This document shows, piece by piece, positions 44,930 to 57,084 of a stretch of 64,000 nt of DNA (position 1 is the first letter of the stretch; every line of letters starts with the position of its first letter). The DNA comes from Petaurus breviceps papuanus. Taxonomy: Eukaryota; Chordata; Mammalia; Diprotodontia; Petauridae. The stretch is from assembly GCA_028583685.1 (NCBI GenBank), contig JAMXIF010000003.1, forward strand, positions 72,857,817-72,921,816, read 5' to 3'. The notes under the pieces were generated by a model. That model had not been told where the DNA came from. It did not search any database and saw only the letters and a list, made by a program, of their open reading frames with translations. Position numbers and translations under genes: made by a program.

Positions 44930-47900
44930 TTTTTATTTTTTTAACAAATGAATTTTATCAAACACTTTTTATCAATTTTTTTGTTTACTTTTAGTTTAAA
45001 AGATTCAGCTCCACATTCCCTTGAGTTTGAAATTTTCTTCCCCTCCCTCCCTTTCCCCTTCCCCCATGGTAGCATGCAATCGAGTATAGGATCTACAAAT
45101 ACTTTTCACATTAGACATTAGTCAGGTTATAAAGAAGGATTGTAACAAATGGAATAAACAATGGGAAAGAGGAAACAAAACCAAACAAGAAAAAGAGAGA
45201 GAACAGTTAGTTTGTTTCAATCTGCATTCAAACTCTGCTCTCTCTAGTTCTTTCTAGTTCTCTCTCTGAATGTGGATATCTTTTTTCCATCATGAGTCTT
45301 TCGGAGTTTTCTTACAGCCTTGCATTGCTGAGAAGAGTCCAGTCTATCAAAGGTGGTCATTACACATATGTTGTGTCTGTAATTGTGTACAGATTTCTCC
45401 TGATTCCGCTCTTCTTACTCAGCATCAGTTTGTATAAGCCTCTCCAGGTAAATATGAAGTCCGTCTGTTCCTCATTTCTTATAGCACAATAATATTCCAC
45501 TACCGTCATATACCACAACTTGTTTAGTCATTCCCCAATTGATGGGCATCCCCTTGATTTCCAATTCTTTGCTACCGCAAAAAGAGCTGCTATATTTTGT
45601 ACATACGGGTCCTCCTCCCACTTCTCTGATCTCTTTTGGTATTACTGGGTCAAATGGTATGCAATTATTTATAGCCTTTTGGCCATAGCTCCAGGTTGCT
45701 CTCCAGAATGGTTGAATCATTTCACAACTCCACCAACAATGCATTAGTGTTCCAATTTTTCCACATCCTTTCCAGCATTTGTCATTTTTCTGTTTTGTCA
45801 TCTTAGCCAATCTTACCAGTGAGATGTGGTATCTCAGAGCTGTTTTGATTTGTATTTCTCTAATCACTAGTGATTTAGGGCATTTTTATATGCTTATAGA
45901 TATCTCTAATATCTAATAGATATCTCTGTATGTTTTAGAAATGAGGCCTTTATCAGAGACACTGGTTGTAAAAATTCTTTCCCAATTTTCCACTTCCCTC
46001 TTAATCTTGGTTATATTGGCTTTGTTTATACAGAAACTTTTCGATTTAATGTAATCAAAATGATCCATTTTGCATTTTATAATGCATTCAGGGATATAAA
46101 ACTTCCCCTAAGAACTGTTTTTGCTGCATCCCACAAGTTTTGGTATGTTGTCTCACTATTGTTATTCTCTTGAATGAAGTTACTGATAGTTTCTATAATT
46201 TCTTGTTTGACCCACTCATTCTTGAGAATTAATTTATTTAGTTTCCAATTAGTTTTTAGTCTCTCCTTCCATGGCCCTTTATTACATATAATTTTTATTG
46301 CGTCATGATCTGAGGAGGATGTATTCAATATTTCTGCCTTTCTGCATTGAATTTTGAGGTTTTTATGCCCTAGTACATGGTCAGTTTTTGTGTATGTGCC
46401 ATATAGCACTGAGAAAAAGGTATATTCCTTTTAATCCCCATTCAGTTTTCTCCAGAGGTCTACCATATCTATCTTCTCTAAGATTCTATTTACCTCCTTA
46501 ACTTCCTTCTTGTCTATTTTGAAGTTGGATTTATCAAGTTCAGAGAGGGGGAGATTGAGGTCCCCCACTAGTATAGTTTTGCTATCTATTTCTTCCTCTA
46601 ACTCCCTTAACTTCTTCTCTAGGAATTTGGATGTTGTGCCGCTTAGTGCATAAATGTTTAGTAATGATATTGCTTCATTTTTGATGGTGCCTTTTAGCAG
46701 GATATTATTTCTTCCCTTATCTCTTTTAATTAGATCTATTTTTGCTTTGTCTGAGATAAGGATTGCTACCCCTGCTTTTTTTTTTTACTTTTCCTGAAGC
46801 ATAATATATTTTACTCCAGCCTTTTACCTTTACTCTGTGTATATACCCCTGTTTCAAATGTTCTCCTTGTAAACTGAATATTGTAGGATTATGTTTTTTA
46901 GTCCATTCCACTATCCTCATCCGTTTTATGGGAGAGTTCATCCTATTCACATTCACAGTTATGATTACTATGCATGTCTTTCCCTCCATGCTATTCCTTT
47001 CCCAGTTTATGCTTTTATTTTTCCCCTTCCCCTCCTTAGGAGTTTTCCTTTTGAATGCCACTTCCCTCAGTTTTCCCTCCTTATCAGCCCCCCTCCTTTT
47101 TCCTACCTTTGATCCTTACTACCTCTTCCCTCCCTTCTAACCCCTCCCCTTTTCTTAGCCCTTCTTTTACCCCTCCTACTGCCTGTAATGTATGATATAT
47201 TTTTATGCATAATGTAGTATGTTATTTCTTCCTTGAACCAAGATTGATGATAATAGATCTCGTGCAGTGCTCCTCTCCCTACCCTCTTTCCCTCTATTAT
47301 GATAGGTTTTATGTCTCTTCGCGATAGAGTCCTATACTCAACTGATTATGTTATTCCCTCCTTACACCAAGACCAATAAGTAAACGATCATATAATGTTC
47401 ATCTCCCTCCCTTCTTTCCCTCTACTATAATATGTTTTTATGCCTCTTTGTGTGGCATAATTTACTTGTTTCTGCTTCATTCTTTCCTCTTCTTCCATTG
47501 TGGTACCTTTGTACCCCTTAATAAGGTTTTTTTTTATCATCATTTTGTTTAATTTATACCCACACCCTCTATTTATCTATATCCTTTTTAAATGTTTCAA
47601 TAAGTATACAATTCTCAATATTAACAGGTATCAGCTTCCCATATAGGGATGTAAACAGTTTGCTCTTATTAAATAACAAGCCATATGTGTGTGTGTGTGT
47701 GTTTTTCCCTATTTACCTTTCTATGTCTCTCTTGAGTCTTGTAATTGGAGACTGAATTTTCCATTCAGCTATGGCTTTTTCATCAGGAAGGTCTAGAAGT
47801 CCCTAATATCATTGAATGACCATCTCCTTGCCTGAAAGATTATGCTCAGTTTCACTGGATAGCTGATCCTTGGTAGTAACCTGAGCTCTTTTGCCTTGCT

Positions 47901-49088
47901 AAATATCATATTCCAGTCCTTCTGATCTTTCAGTATAGAAGCTGCCAGATTCTGTGCAATCCTCACTGTAGTTCTGTGATATTTGAATTGTTTCTTTCTG
48001 GCTGCTTGCAGTAATTTCTCCTTTACCTGGTAGTTCTGGAATTTGGCTACAACATTTTGTGGAGTTTTCATTTTGGGATCTCTTTCAGGAGGTGTCTGGT
48101 AGATTCTCTTGATTTCTATTTTACCCTCTGGTTCTAGTATCTCAGGGCAGTTTCCCTTGATGAGCTCTTGGAAGATGTTGTCTAGGCTCTTTTTTTCATC
48201 ATGATTTTCCAGTAGACCAATAATTCTTAGATTATCTCTCCTGGATCTATTTCCCAGATCAGTTATTTTTCCATTGAGATATTTTACTTCTTTTTCTAAT
48301 TTTTCATTCTTGATGTTTTGCTTGACTGATCCTTGGTGTCTCATAGTGTCATTAGCTTCAATTTGGTTGATTCTAATTTTTAGTAAATTATTTTCCTCAG
48401 TTTTTGAAGTTTCTTTTCCATATGTTCAGATTTCATTTTAGTTCATACATTTTTCTTTTTAAGGAGCTGCTTTCTTCATTGAAAAGTTTCCCTGTTTTTG
48501 CAATTTTGATTTTGAAATAATTAGCCATTTTATTTTCTACCTCTCTAATTTGGTTTTCAAAGTCCTTCTTGAGCTCTTCTAAGGACGCTTTCTGGGCTTG
48601 AGACCAGTTCATATTCCCTGTTGAGGCTTCAGCTGTGGGTGGAGTCAGTGCTGTATCTTTTTTAATTTGGTTCCTCCTGTTTGCAATAATATAATTCTAG
48701 AATTTTTGTCTTTTCAATGTCTTTTACCCATTTTGAGGCAGGACCTTAGCCATACCCTTCCTCTAGGACTCCCAAGCCTCCACCATTTTAAAATTTTGCT
48801 CTGGGGCAATAATTTCTGTGTTTTCAGAGTCTGGAGCAGCCGGGGTTCACTCTGACATCCTGGTCCCTGGAAGTTCAAATAGGTGCTTTTTAAATTTCCA
48901 GGCTGTGGGTTGATAGTCCCAGGAGTAGCTACGGCCACTGCTGTGGGCCCTGAATTTGTCTCATACCCAGCTCTGACAGATCCCAGCCCTTTGGTGATAG
49001 TACTGGGAATGTCCCTTAAGGTTGGTGGATCAACTTGCCTCCACACTGACCTGCTTTCCAATGTGTGCTCCACGTAGGCCCGCTCTCC
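44930..49088 (-). mobile_element. L1 LINE, both ends present, internal ORF2 deletion, 17-bp target duplication
   Basis: A minus-strand L1 bounded by CATCCCAAAACTTTTTA at 44913-44929 and 49089-49105. The 5' region (48700-49088) is GC-richer, as in an L1 5' UTR. ORF1 (about 47790-48700) has a readable 183-residue stretch with the coiled coil, RRDNLRIIGL (RRM domain) and the C-terminal domain with KFQNYQVKEKLLQAARKKQF. ORF2 endonuclease pieces lie at 46726-47061 (NSPIKRMRIVEWTKKHNPTI) and 46077-46409 (SSSDHDAIKI). The Cys-rich C-terminal end (CWKGCGKIGTLMHCWWSCEM) lies at 45472-45867. The reverse transcriptase domain is missing: sequence passes from the end of the endonuclease linker to the C-terminal region near 46076. 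Several frame breaks; inactive. Confidence 0.92.
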
Positions 49089-49184
49089 CATCCCAAAACT
49101 TTTTAAATGGGTAATAGAAGAAAAACTGAACCTTATCATTTGACTTAGGATTTCAACACATCATTCTTCTTCTTTAGGTATGAC

Positions 49185-49410
49185 AATATATTTCCTTACC
49201 ATTATAGAAGCAGGGGATCCAGGACTATTTCCTGTCCTCTTGATCTATATCTTGCCTCTGGGCCCAGGTGGCTCTGGAGGAGAGAGTGAGGCCCTCCTGC
49301 ACAGCCCTCCTTCACTTAAATCCAATTCACTTACAAGTCATGGAATCACCTTCCTGATGTCATGGTCTTCTTCAAGAATGAAGAACAAAAAACAACAAGA
49401 GGTAGGGGAT
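49185..49410 (+). repeat. RTE-derived marsupial SINE or RTE 3' end (MAR4-like)
   Basis: In order: CAGGTGGCTCTGGAGGAGAG, GCACAGCCCTCCTTCACTTA, AAATCCAATTCACTTACAAG, TTCCTGATGTCATGGTCTTC and a tail AAGAATGAAGAACAAAAAAC. This is the common 3' end of RTE-mobilised repeats in marsupials; the name is from memory. Confidence 0.7.
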
Positions 49411-50235
49411 TATGGATATGGAATATTATAGGTGTTGTCAGTCATATATGATTTGTGGATTAATTCTGATGTACTGCTTTTTCTCTTTTTTTATTCTTCA
49501 CTGTAAAGACTGCTGTCTGGATAGGAGTATACTGGGAAATGAAGATATTATAAAAATATAACAATAAAAACTTAAACATAAAGTTTAAAAATTTAAAATT
49601 AAAACATAAAAATAAATAAATAGAATTTTCTTCTCTCAACAGATAGTAGGTGTCCAATAAAAATATACTCATTGGTTTAGTTGTCCACCCAAATTTAATG
49701 AACTATTGCCATACTTTCAACTGCCATATTCTGAGCAAATACATACTCCTTTCTTTGACTCCAACATATCTTTCTAGTGTTACTACATTTCTCACACTCT
49801 AAAGTTACTACATTTCTCACACAATACAAACTGATAATTTTACATTCCTCAAATAGGACACTTCTCCCAAATCTAGACCATTGTACTGGTATGCCTGGAA
49901 TGTATTTCTTCCTCTCCTTTAACTCTCTAAATACAGTTGGAGATATCCAGGTACTTGACTGCTAAGAATTCCCATCTCCACCACTCACTGGCATACTCTA
50001 GAACTGAGTCAAACCTCAGTGGTGGAAAATCTGTCTGTATATTCACAGAAGTTCACACCAACACCAATTAGTATCTGTGCTGGTCTGCAACAACCAAATG
50101 GTTTGATATTCCTCTTAGTTTGTGTTCACAAGAGATAAGGAGGTTTATCATTTTATTGACATCATTTTCCTTCACCAGCACTCAGTATCAAAGGGCAAAC
50201 ATTGTTGGGAGGAAGACTATATCCTAGAAAAGTTT
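49410..50235. other. No recognised feature
   Basis: AT-rich, with a small tandem duplication at 49778-49823. No coding potential. Confidence 0.45.
49778..49823. repeat. Short tandem duplication
   Basis: GTTACTACATTTCTCACAC occurs twice, about 22 bp apart. Confidence 0.8.
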
Positions 50236-50420
50236 GGTCTTTAACAGAGAAATATGTTTCACATGATGGCACATATATAACCCATATTAAGTTGCTTACC
50301 ATTTCAGGGAGAGGAAAGGAAAGGGAGGAAAGGAGAAAAATTTGGAACTCAAAGAAATTTTAAATGAATGTTAAAAATTGTCTTTACGTGTCATTGGAAA
50401 AAATAAAATACTATTTAAAA
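50235..50420 (+). mobile_element. Retroelement 3' end, same family as 58440-58798
   Basis: It shares TTTGGAACTCAAAGAAATTT, AATGAATGTTAAAAATTG and an AAAAATAAAATA tail with the copy at 58.7 kb, after a GA-rich stretch (GGGAGAGGAAAGG). Confidence 0.55.
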
Positions 50421-52075
50421 AAGAACTCATTCCTCCCAAGAAGAAATATTCCTAACCTTAGCTGTTGAAGTAGAAGACACAGGACATCTGCATCAACTTC
50501 TTCTGACCTCTACAACTTAAAGAACAAATATCCAGTCGTATTCTTATTTAATTTTTAAGACTAAGTCACCTTATCCCACCCAGGATGGAAGTACAGGAAC
50601 TACCCCTGGGGCCTGATTCTACCAGTGATTAACTCTGATGCTTTAACCTGCTCTGTTTCCAACCTGGGCCAGTTTATCTCTCCTCTTCTTAGGCAACCTA
50701 GTGATCCCTAGCTCCTAAAGCTCACCATATTGATCCCCAAAATTAGTGCAAATACAAAATTGCCCCAGACCATTGAAGCTCAGAACTCTAGAGGTCAAGA
50801 GATTCTCTAGTCTTATATCTAGAATTACAAGTGTTTACCACTATTCCCCTCCAGGGCTATTCTTAATATATTTTATGCAACCAATTAGCATTAAAATAAC
50901 TTCTATAACAATCATACTATTAAATGGTCTTTAAACTTTTAACAGTCTATTAAAAATCTATATAAATATTTCTAAATTGTTGAATAAAAATAACCCTTTC
51001 AAATGATGAGCTGGTTCTCTCCTGACACCTAGTGTTGCTTATATACTACTACAACTGATTCCAGTTAACATAAAACCTCCTTTATAATGAAAATGTAACT
51101 GTGAATAAAGAAATTCTATACTTTAAAGGGATGTTGCCATAATAGATTTCATATTAGATAACATAATAAAGCTCCTATGTCTAAGGAGATCAAGATAATT
51201 TTTTTCTTTTGCTACTTCTACCTGAGAGCATTCTTAAAGTGTAAATCCACTTGTTATACCAGCTAAGCCATTAAGACTGGATTACTTTCATCCACTGGTC
51301 CCAATTCACCCCTTTAAAACCAATAAGCCATACTGCACAATCCCCTGTTTCCTACACTAACATTCCATTCACTAGACACAAGTGGGAAAAAAGCAAAAAA
51401 AGCTTGAGAAACACTGGAAACAAGAAGTTCCACAATTCCTCCAGGCCACAAATCATGATCAAGTGGCAATGGCTTGTGTAGGAGGGTTAATGGGGTTAAA
51501 CCTGCCCCCTCACAAGTGTGACAATGGATATCCACAGCCTTCTCATCCTTTATCCTATTTGTTTGTTCTTCCTTGACTTTTTCCATTCTTTACATATATT
51601 ATTTCACTCATATATTCAACCTATGGTGTGTTTTGGGCAGGGGGAAGAGGGTACGGGAGGAAAGAATGGACTTGACCAGTTTAAATCTTCTAGCCTCCCT
51701 GCAATGGATTTAGAGTCCTTTGGTCCAAAACCAACCTAATTTTCACTAAAGGGTTCTTTTAGATAGGTTCCTTTAAACTTATCTCTGTGGTTTGGAGCAG
51801 CAGCTGACCAAGCATTCCATCCAAATGTAAAGCACTTACTATATGCCTGGTACTTTTCTGGTCTCTGAGAGCATCTTAGGATAATTTAAAAGACTTTTGT
51901 GACTCTGTGCCCTCAGTCATCTCCTCTTCCTAGTGGCTTTTGTGTTTGTTTCTCTGTTGGTTCCTTCCCCTTTGCATTGCTTCAAGGCACCACATTTCAG
52001 AAAGACCATTAGCCAGCTGAGGTCCCTCTAGGGAATAAGAACAAGGATGGGGAGGGTAGCTGGGCACAGAACTGG
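50420..52075. other. No recognised feature
   Basis: No coding region is supported. 51370-51640 has one short open frame on each strand, with no recognisable motif. Otherwise it is unique-looking AT-rich sequence. Confidence 0.45.
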
Positions 52076-52395
52076 CACTGTTTAGCCTGGAGGAGAAATG
52101 TCCTAAAGGGTCATGCTGGCTATCCTCAAATACTCCTAGGGCTGTCACGTGGAAGGAGGATCAGACCATTCTGCTTGGTCCCAGAGGGCAGGACTGGAAA
52201 CGAGGGGTGGCAGTTGCAGAGGAAAATGTAAATGTGGGGAACTATCCACGAGTGTTTGCTATGGGGGTTAGTGTGTTCCCCCTCATTACAGGTCTTTGCA
52301 CAAAAGCATTAAGACTGTCATGGATGATTCCTATCTAGGTACAGATTGGACTAAATGGCCCCTAAGGTCCTTTCCAAGGCAGATTCTGTGATATT
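52075..52395 (+). mobile_element. CR1/L3 LINE 3' end
   Basis: In order: TTTAGCCTGGAGGAGAAATG, ATACTCCTAGGGCTGTCACG, CTTGGTCCCAGAGGGCAG, then ACAGATTGGACTAAATGGCC and CAGATTCTGTGATATTT, the typical CR1-clade 3' terminus. Confidence 0.8.
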
Positions 52396-53935
52396 TGGTG
52401 GCCAAGATGACATCTCACACCTAGCAAAGTGACAAAGCTCATTCCAAATCAGACACCCCCCCCCAAAAAAAAAGGGCTGTGGAAAAACAAGTACATATAT
52501 GGATGCATTGTTGGTGAACATGTGAATAGGCACATCAATTCTGGAAAGCCATTTGGAATTATACACAAAAAGTTACTAAATAGTGCATGTCCTTTGACAC
52601 AGGTATCTTCCTGCTAGGCTTATACCCAAAAGAGATCAAAGAAAGAAGAAAAGGTCGTTTAGCTATGAAAATATTTATAGCAGATTTTTTTTTTTAGAAA
52701 ATAAAGGAAACTAAAAGAATCTCCATCAATTGAGGGATGGCTAAATAAGTTGTAGTCTATGACTGTAATCATGTACTATTGTTGTATTAAAAAAGATATG
52801 GAAGGACTTATATAACAAGGGCTGTCACCCACAGGTAGCATGGGGGTGTCATTATACACCTCAAAGGGAGGTAAAATAGGCCTCACTAGCCTCTTCTCTC
52901 CCCATCTTTTTCCAAGGCAGGCTTTATTTCCTGGAGATTAGAGCTAGAAACTTGGCCATTTTGCTCTCCTCAGAGAGAATTATAGGTTAGAATTATATTC
53001 ATCTGCTCTCTCAAATATTGTGTATCAGGGGATACATTTTTCAGGTTCAGGCTAATGTCTGAGCACTATTCCATTAATGGGGGAGAAGGACCCCAAGCTT
53101 TATACAAGCAAGACTTCCCTTCCTACCAAAAGTCAGTTTCACAATGAGCACACAGAACAGGTAGCCAAGAAAATAATTTATCCAATTCATTAATAAAACA
53201 GAAATCAGAGAAAGTATCCATAGGACAATATATGCCAGACAATATAAAGTGAATCAGTTCTTAAACTTCGAGAGAGATAACTCAACTCAACCAAGATACA
53301 TTTCTAGATCTCAGCAAATGAAAGTTCCCCAAAGTCTTCAGTGTAGTTTCTAGTGTCTCTAGTAGTGGGGATACAGAATTGACAGAGACTGCCAGCTCTT
53401 CTCCTGGCAGCTTCTTCCCAGAATCTTTTTCTTCAGTAGCCTGAAGAGGACATGGTATCTTCTGTTTCACAGCTGGAAGCCAGAAACACCTGAGCAACTG
53501 CAGAGCCTGAAGAGACTTGAAGATGCGCAAAGTAGAACCAACACTTGAATACTAGAGCTCTCTTCTCTCCAGCTCTCAGTAACTCCACCCCCCTCACCCC
53601 ACCTCCTCCACCCCATACTGGCATGGAACATAGATCTGCACCAATGAGGAGAGTTCTATAACAATGGGCTTTGGGGGTTTGTGCAACACTTACATGAACT
53701 GAGTCAGAATGAAGTAAGCAAAACCCAAAGAAGAAGTTACATTGTAACATCAGTAATATAAAAAAGAATGAACAATTCTGAGGACTTTCATAAACGGGTA
53801 AAGAATGCAATGATCAAAACCAGGAGAACGATTCATACAACAACCTAGTAATGCTGTATAAACAAACAACATTGGAAGAAAATACATCCTTGTTAAAAAA
53901 AAAATAGGAGAAATAAAATTGAAATGTGACTAACT
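52396..53935 (+). mobile_element. 5'-truncated L1, ORF2 C-terminal region, split by a solo LTR
   Basis: Left part 52396-52812: AGATGACATCTCACACCTAG, GGATGCATTGTTGGTGAAC, TGGAAAGCCATTTGGAATTA, ACCCAAAAGAGATCAAAG and CATCAATTGAGGGATGGCTA, the region coding the Cys-rich end of ORF2. Right part 53690-53935: ACATGAACTGAGTCAGAATG, GAAGTAAGCAAAACCC and AACCAGGAGAACGATTC. The two parts join into ordinary L1 order once the LTR is set aside. The L1 is truncated at its left (5') end and has no intact frame. Confidence 0.85.
52813..53689 (-). mobile_element. Solo LTR (about 877 bp) inserted in L1
   Basis: It interrupts the L1 tail. On the minus strand it starts TGTTGCAC and ends near TTGTTA. The flanks CTTATA and CTTACA look like a 6-bp target duplication with one difference. 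On the minus strand a TATAAAG box lies near 53103 and an AATAAA near 52925, giving a plausible U3-R-U5 order. The U3 has a G-rich stretch (53584-53618). No internal retroviral genes or second LTR are present, so it is a fossil left by recombination between LTRs. The 6-bp duplication hints at a class II type; the family is unknown. Confidence 0.65.
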
Positions 53936-54100
53936 CTCCATCTATGCCTAGGTCCAAGTCAGTATCTAACCCATAGAAGATTCTCAGAAAATATATTTTG
54001 AAAGGGAAAAAAAATATTTGACAAGAGGCAACTTTATCTTGACATCATTTTGCCTCTGTAGTTACCATATATCTTTCTCCATTATCTTTGGCCAGACCTT
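53935..54100. other. No recognised feature
   Basis: A short spacer between the L1 tail and the L2. No feature seen. Confidence 0.4.
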
Positions 54101-54850
54101 TCAAATAAATGTAACTGTTCTTTCATTTCCTTAATGCCTATTCACTCCTTGAACATTTACAATCTGGCTTCTAAGATTTACCATCCTCTTATAACAACTC
54201 TCTCACAGCTAACCAGTGACCTCCTTACCACTATATACAATGGTCTTTTCTCAGACCTCATCTTCTCATCATTTCTACCTCCATAGCACTTTTGATATCC
54301 ATCCCAATCTCTTCTCTTCTATAGTTACTACCCTAGTTCAGACCTTCATCACTTGAGTCCAATGGTTTCCTGTCACTTCTAGGATCTTACACAAACTCCT
54401 TTTTGGTATTTGAAGCTCTTCACAGCCTGGCCCTTAACCTTTCAAAACTTATTACACATTACTCTCCTTCATGCGCTCTATAATCTAGCCAAACTAACCT
54501 TCTGATAGTTTTTTCATCTCCCACCTCAGTGCCTTTGCAATGGTTATTTGTCATGTCTAGAATGCACTTCCTCCTCTGCTGCCTCTTAGAACCCCTGGTT
54601 ACCTTGGAGATTCAGCCCAAGGACCATCTTATACATAAAGGCTTTCTGGATCCACCCTAGCTGTTAGTGTTTCCCCCACCCCCACCACAGGAACTTCATA
54701 TCTCTTCTATATATACTTCCATGGGTATATAATATGTAGGGTCCTTGCAGACAAGAACTATTTCACTTTGTCTTTCTACACTCACACTCAGCATGGTTTC
54801 TGGTACATAGGAGGTATTTAATTAATGCTTGTTCTATCTGATGAACTAAT
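54100..54850 (+). mobile_element. L2 LINE, long 3' portion
   Basis: The text matches L2 in order: ATTTACAATCTGGCTTCTAAG, a CAGCTAACCAGTGACCTCC block, GTATTTGAAGCTCTTCACAG with GCCTGGCCC, AGAATGCACTTCCTCCTC, then the 3' tail with ACAAGAACTATTTCACTTTG, GTACATAGGAGGTATTTAAT and AATGCTTGTTCTATCTGATG. Confidence 0.8.
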
Positions 54851-55420
54851 GCAGCCTTTGACACTGGTGATTACCCTTTCCTTGAGACTTCCTTCTGCTC
54901 TGGCTGCTACAGCACAGCATTATCTTGGTGCCCCTCCTTCCTTCTGACTGCTTCTCTTGTTACCACCCTGTTTCTTAAGCTTCAGTCTCTGGCCCTTGGT
55001 TCTCACTTTATGTCATCCCTCCCTCTATGCTATTTCTCTTCCAGTGTGCTTCTGACTCTTTTCCATCATGACTCAGCTGCCTTCTCACCCTTGAAGATCC
55101 CTCTGCTATGCTGGTCCCCTTTTCCTGCTAGTGAGTTTCTTCCTGAGCTGCCATTTTGGGTCTGGGTCCAGACTGGCCTTGCTTCATTTCTCTCCTGACT
55201 GTGCTTCTGACTCTCTGGAATTTACCACCAGTGGGCACCTTTCCCACAAGCAACTTTTTAGCTCTCCTTTATGTGCTGTCTTCTCCATTAGAATGTAAGC
55301 TGCTTAAGTGGAAGGACTAATTTCTTTTTCCTTATATTTATCTCCCTTGCATGTATGTAGATAGTCCAATGCCAGGCACAAAGTTAGTACTTAATAAATG
55401 CTTGTTGCCTATCATCTTCC
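54850..55420 (+). mobile_element. Second L2-type element with canonical 3' tail
   Basis: It starts with L2-like text (TTTGACACTGGTGATTACCC) and ends with TTAGAATGTAAGCTGCTTAA and ACTTAATAAATGCTTGTTGC, the L2 3' end. The middle (55000-55230) also recalls an L2-mobilised marsupial repeat. Two L2 tails in the same orientation lie about 570 bp apart. Confidence 0.65.
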
Positions 55421-56308
55421 TGACTCAAATCCTACAGGTTTATCATCCCATCTATTTGACGTTTACTTTGTCTTATATTTCTGTTTCACTATTTAGGTGT
55501 CTAATTTTTCTAACAAGGCTCCTTCAAAAAAAAGAGATCATGTTACCTATTTTATATAGAGATGAACACAATGCTACTCACAGAAACCTTTAATAAATAT
55601 TTGTTTAATGGGTGTGTTCACATTAGGGAAAATATTATTGGCTTACAAGAAAATGCAATCTGTTTTGGCAATTTTATTTTGAATGTTGCATACACATTAA
55701 TTCAATTAAATACGATTTACCAAACAAAAAGAAAATACCTTAAGTGTCAAAACAAATATATTGATTACTTATAAATACATCACTATTACATTCCATATGT
55801 ACAATGTATATGTTGCAAAGTTTTCAAGACTCTGGATATTCAAGGTACATTACCTATGTGTGTCATATGCACACCAAGTTAGCAGTTTCCAAATTTCTGT
55901 CAAGGATCCCCTTTGACTGACTAAATTTAAGGTATCTCCTTTTACTTCTTTTAACATAAGGCTGAAGTGTCCTCCATATGCCTGCTCCTTTTTTCCATGC
56001 TGCAAACAAGTGCTCTGTATTCAAAATTTCTCTCCAGTGTCTACCCTTTACCACCACTTGTGCTCTCATAACAAAACCTTCCAATTCTGATGACCAACAG
56101 AAAGCGAAGCCTCACGGGAATCCGTTGCACCTTGCAATATGGACAATATGTTGACTTGTTTTGCTTAGCTGTATTTCTTCATTGGGAGGGAGGGTTTTAT
56201 TTGGAGAGTAAGATAAGTCATTGGGTCATTGGGAAGTGATAGTGATATAAAAGTAAGGAGCATCCAGAAAATACTTATTTCTACTTAAAAAAATAAAATG
56301 AAATGAAA
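55420..56308. other. No recognised feature
   Basis: AT-rich sequence without a gene or clear repeat. 55880-56110 has moderate base composition but no open frame resembling a known protein. Confidence 0.5.
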
Positions 56309-56321
56309 AAAACCTCAGATA

Positions 56322-56610
56322 TTTTTATTAAAAGATTATTAGTTTTTCCTTTAGGGAAGATCTGGTGCATTGTTTATAGCTATTTCAATAAAAAAAAAAG
56401 TTTGAGCCTAGGTTCTTCAAGGGGAATACTATATGTCAGAAATTCGGTTTGTACGTTAAAACCTATTATTATACAGATATTGATAAGAACTAATGACTAG
56501 TCCATTGAACTAGACAAACCAATTATGTTTAAAGTTGAATTATCCTACCCAGATGACAAAATCACCTGTGACATTTTACAGAATTTCTCTTTTGTTTATG
56601 TGAGTAAAAT
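56322..56610 (-). repeat. Local repeat copy A, bounded by a 13-bp direct repeat
   Basis: Nearly the same sequence as 57800-58068. It is flanked by AAACCTCAGATAT at about 56309-56321 and again at about 56611-56623, which has the form of a target-site duplication. The homology with copy B stops where the right-hand repeat begins, while copy B continues. The minus-strand 3' end carries AATAAAAA just before the flanking repeat. This suggests a 5'-truncated retroposed copy of a minus-strand transcript, but there is no long poly(A). Confidence 0.6.
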
Positions 56611-56784
56611 AAACCTCAGATATCCTTACATGTAAGGCACTATGTAATTTTAGTAGCCTGATTCTAACAGTTCAGAAACTTAAAAGAGGGTATTACAAGA
56701 AAAATTGGGAGCAATTTTAGACAGGCACAATCTCTAACTAATATAACTTTACTTCATCCCATCTAAAAAACATCTTGGAGAGAA

Positions 56785-57060
56785 AGTGTTTAATACACAG
56801 CTTGTCCATCAACCCACAAATTTTTGTTGCCCATAGGACACTGTACTAGGCATACAAAGGATATAAATAATAACTTAAGGTAGCTGTCCTCAAGTAGTAT
56901 ACTTAAGGTATAATTGGGGAGACAAGTCAAACCAATTTAAAAAGCAAAGAAATGGTGCAGGGCTCATTTGGCAAGTGTCAATGAGAGGCAGAAAAAAAAG
57001 TTGAGAGGAAGAGATAACTGCCATCTGGAATGCTCAAAAGGAAGTTTCATGTACTTAGAG
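56785..57060 (+). mobile_element. Old LINE 3'-end fragment (tumble of 'ggcactgtgctaagc' type)
   Basis: It contains the recurring opening CACTGTACTAGGCATACAAA, then GGTAGCTGTCCTCAAG and GGGGAGACAAGTCAAAC, in the same order as copies at 22.2, 28.4 and 36.0 kb. I believe it is an ancient mammalian LINE tail; the family is not certain. Confidence 0.5.
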
Positions 57061-57084
57061 GAAGGGTAGAATTATGAAAGGTAA

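Noticed and set aside
47793-48344. 183-codon minus-strand open frame as a host gene
   Set aside because: It is L1 ORF1 (coiled coil, RRM and C-terminal domain), part of the L1 at 44.9-49.1 kb.
48714-49139. 141-codon minus-strand open frame
   Set aside because: It lies over the L1 5' region and crosses the target duplication; not a gene.
53433-53810. 125-codon minus-strand open frame
   Set aside because: It runs from L1 tail into the LTR; no domain, chance frame.
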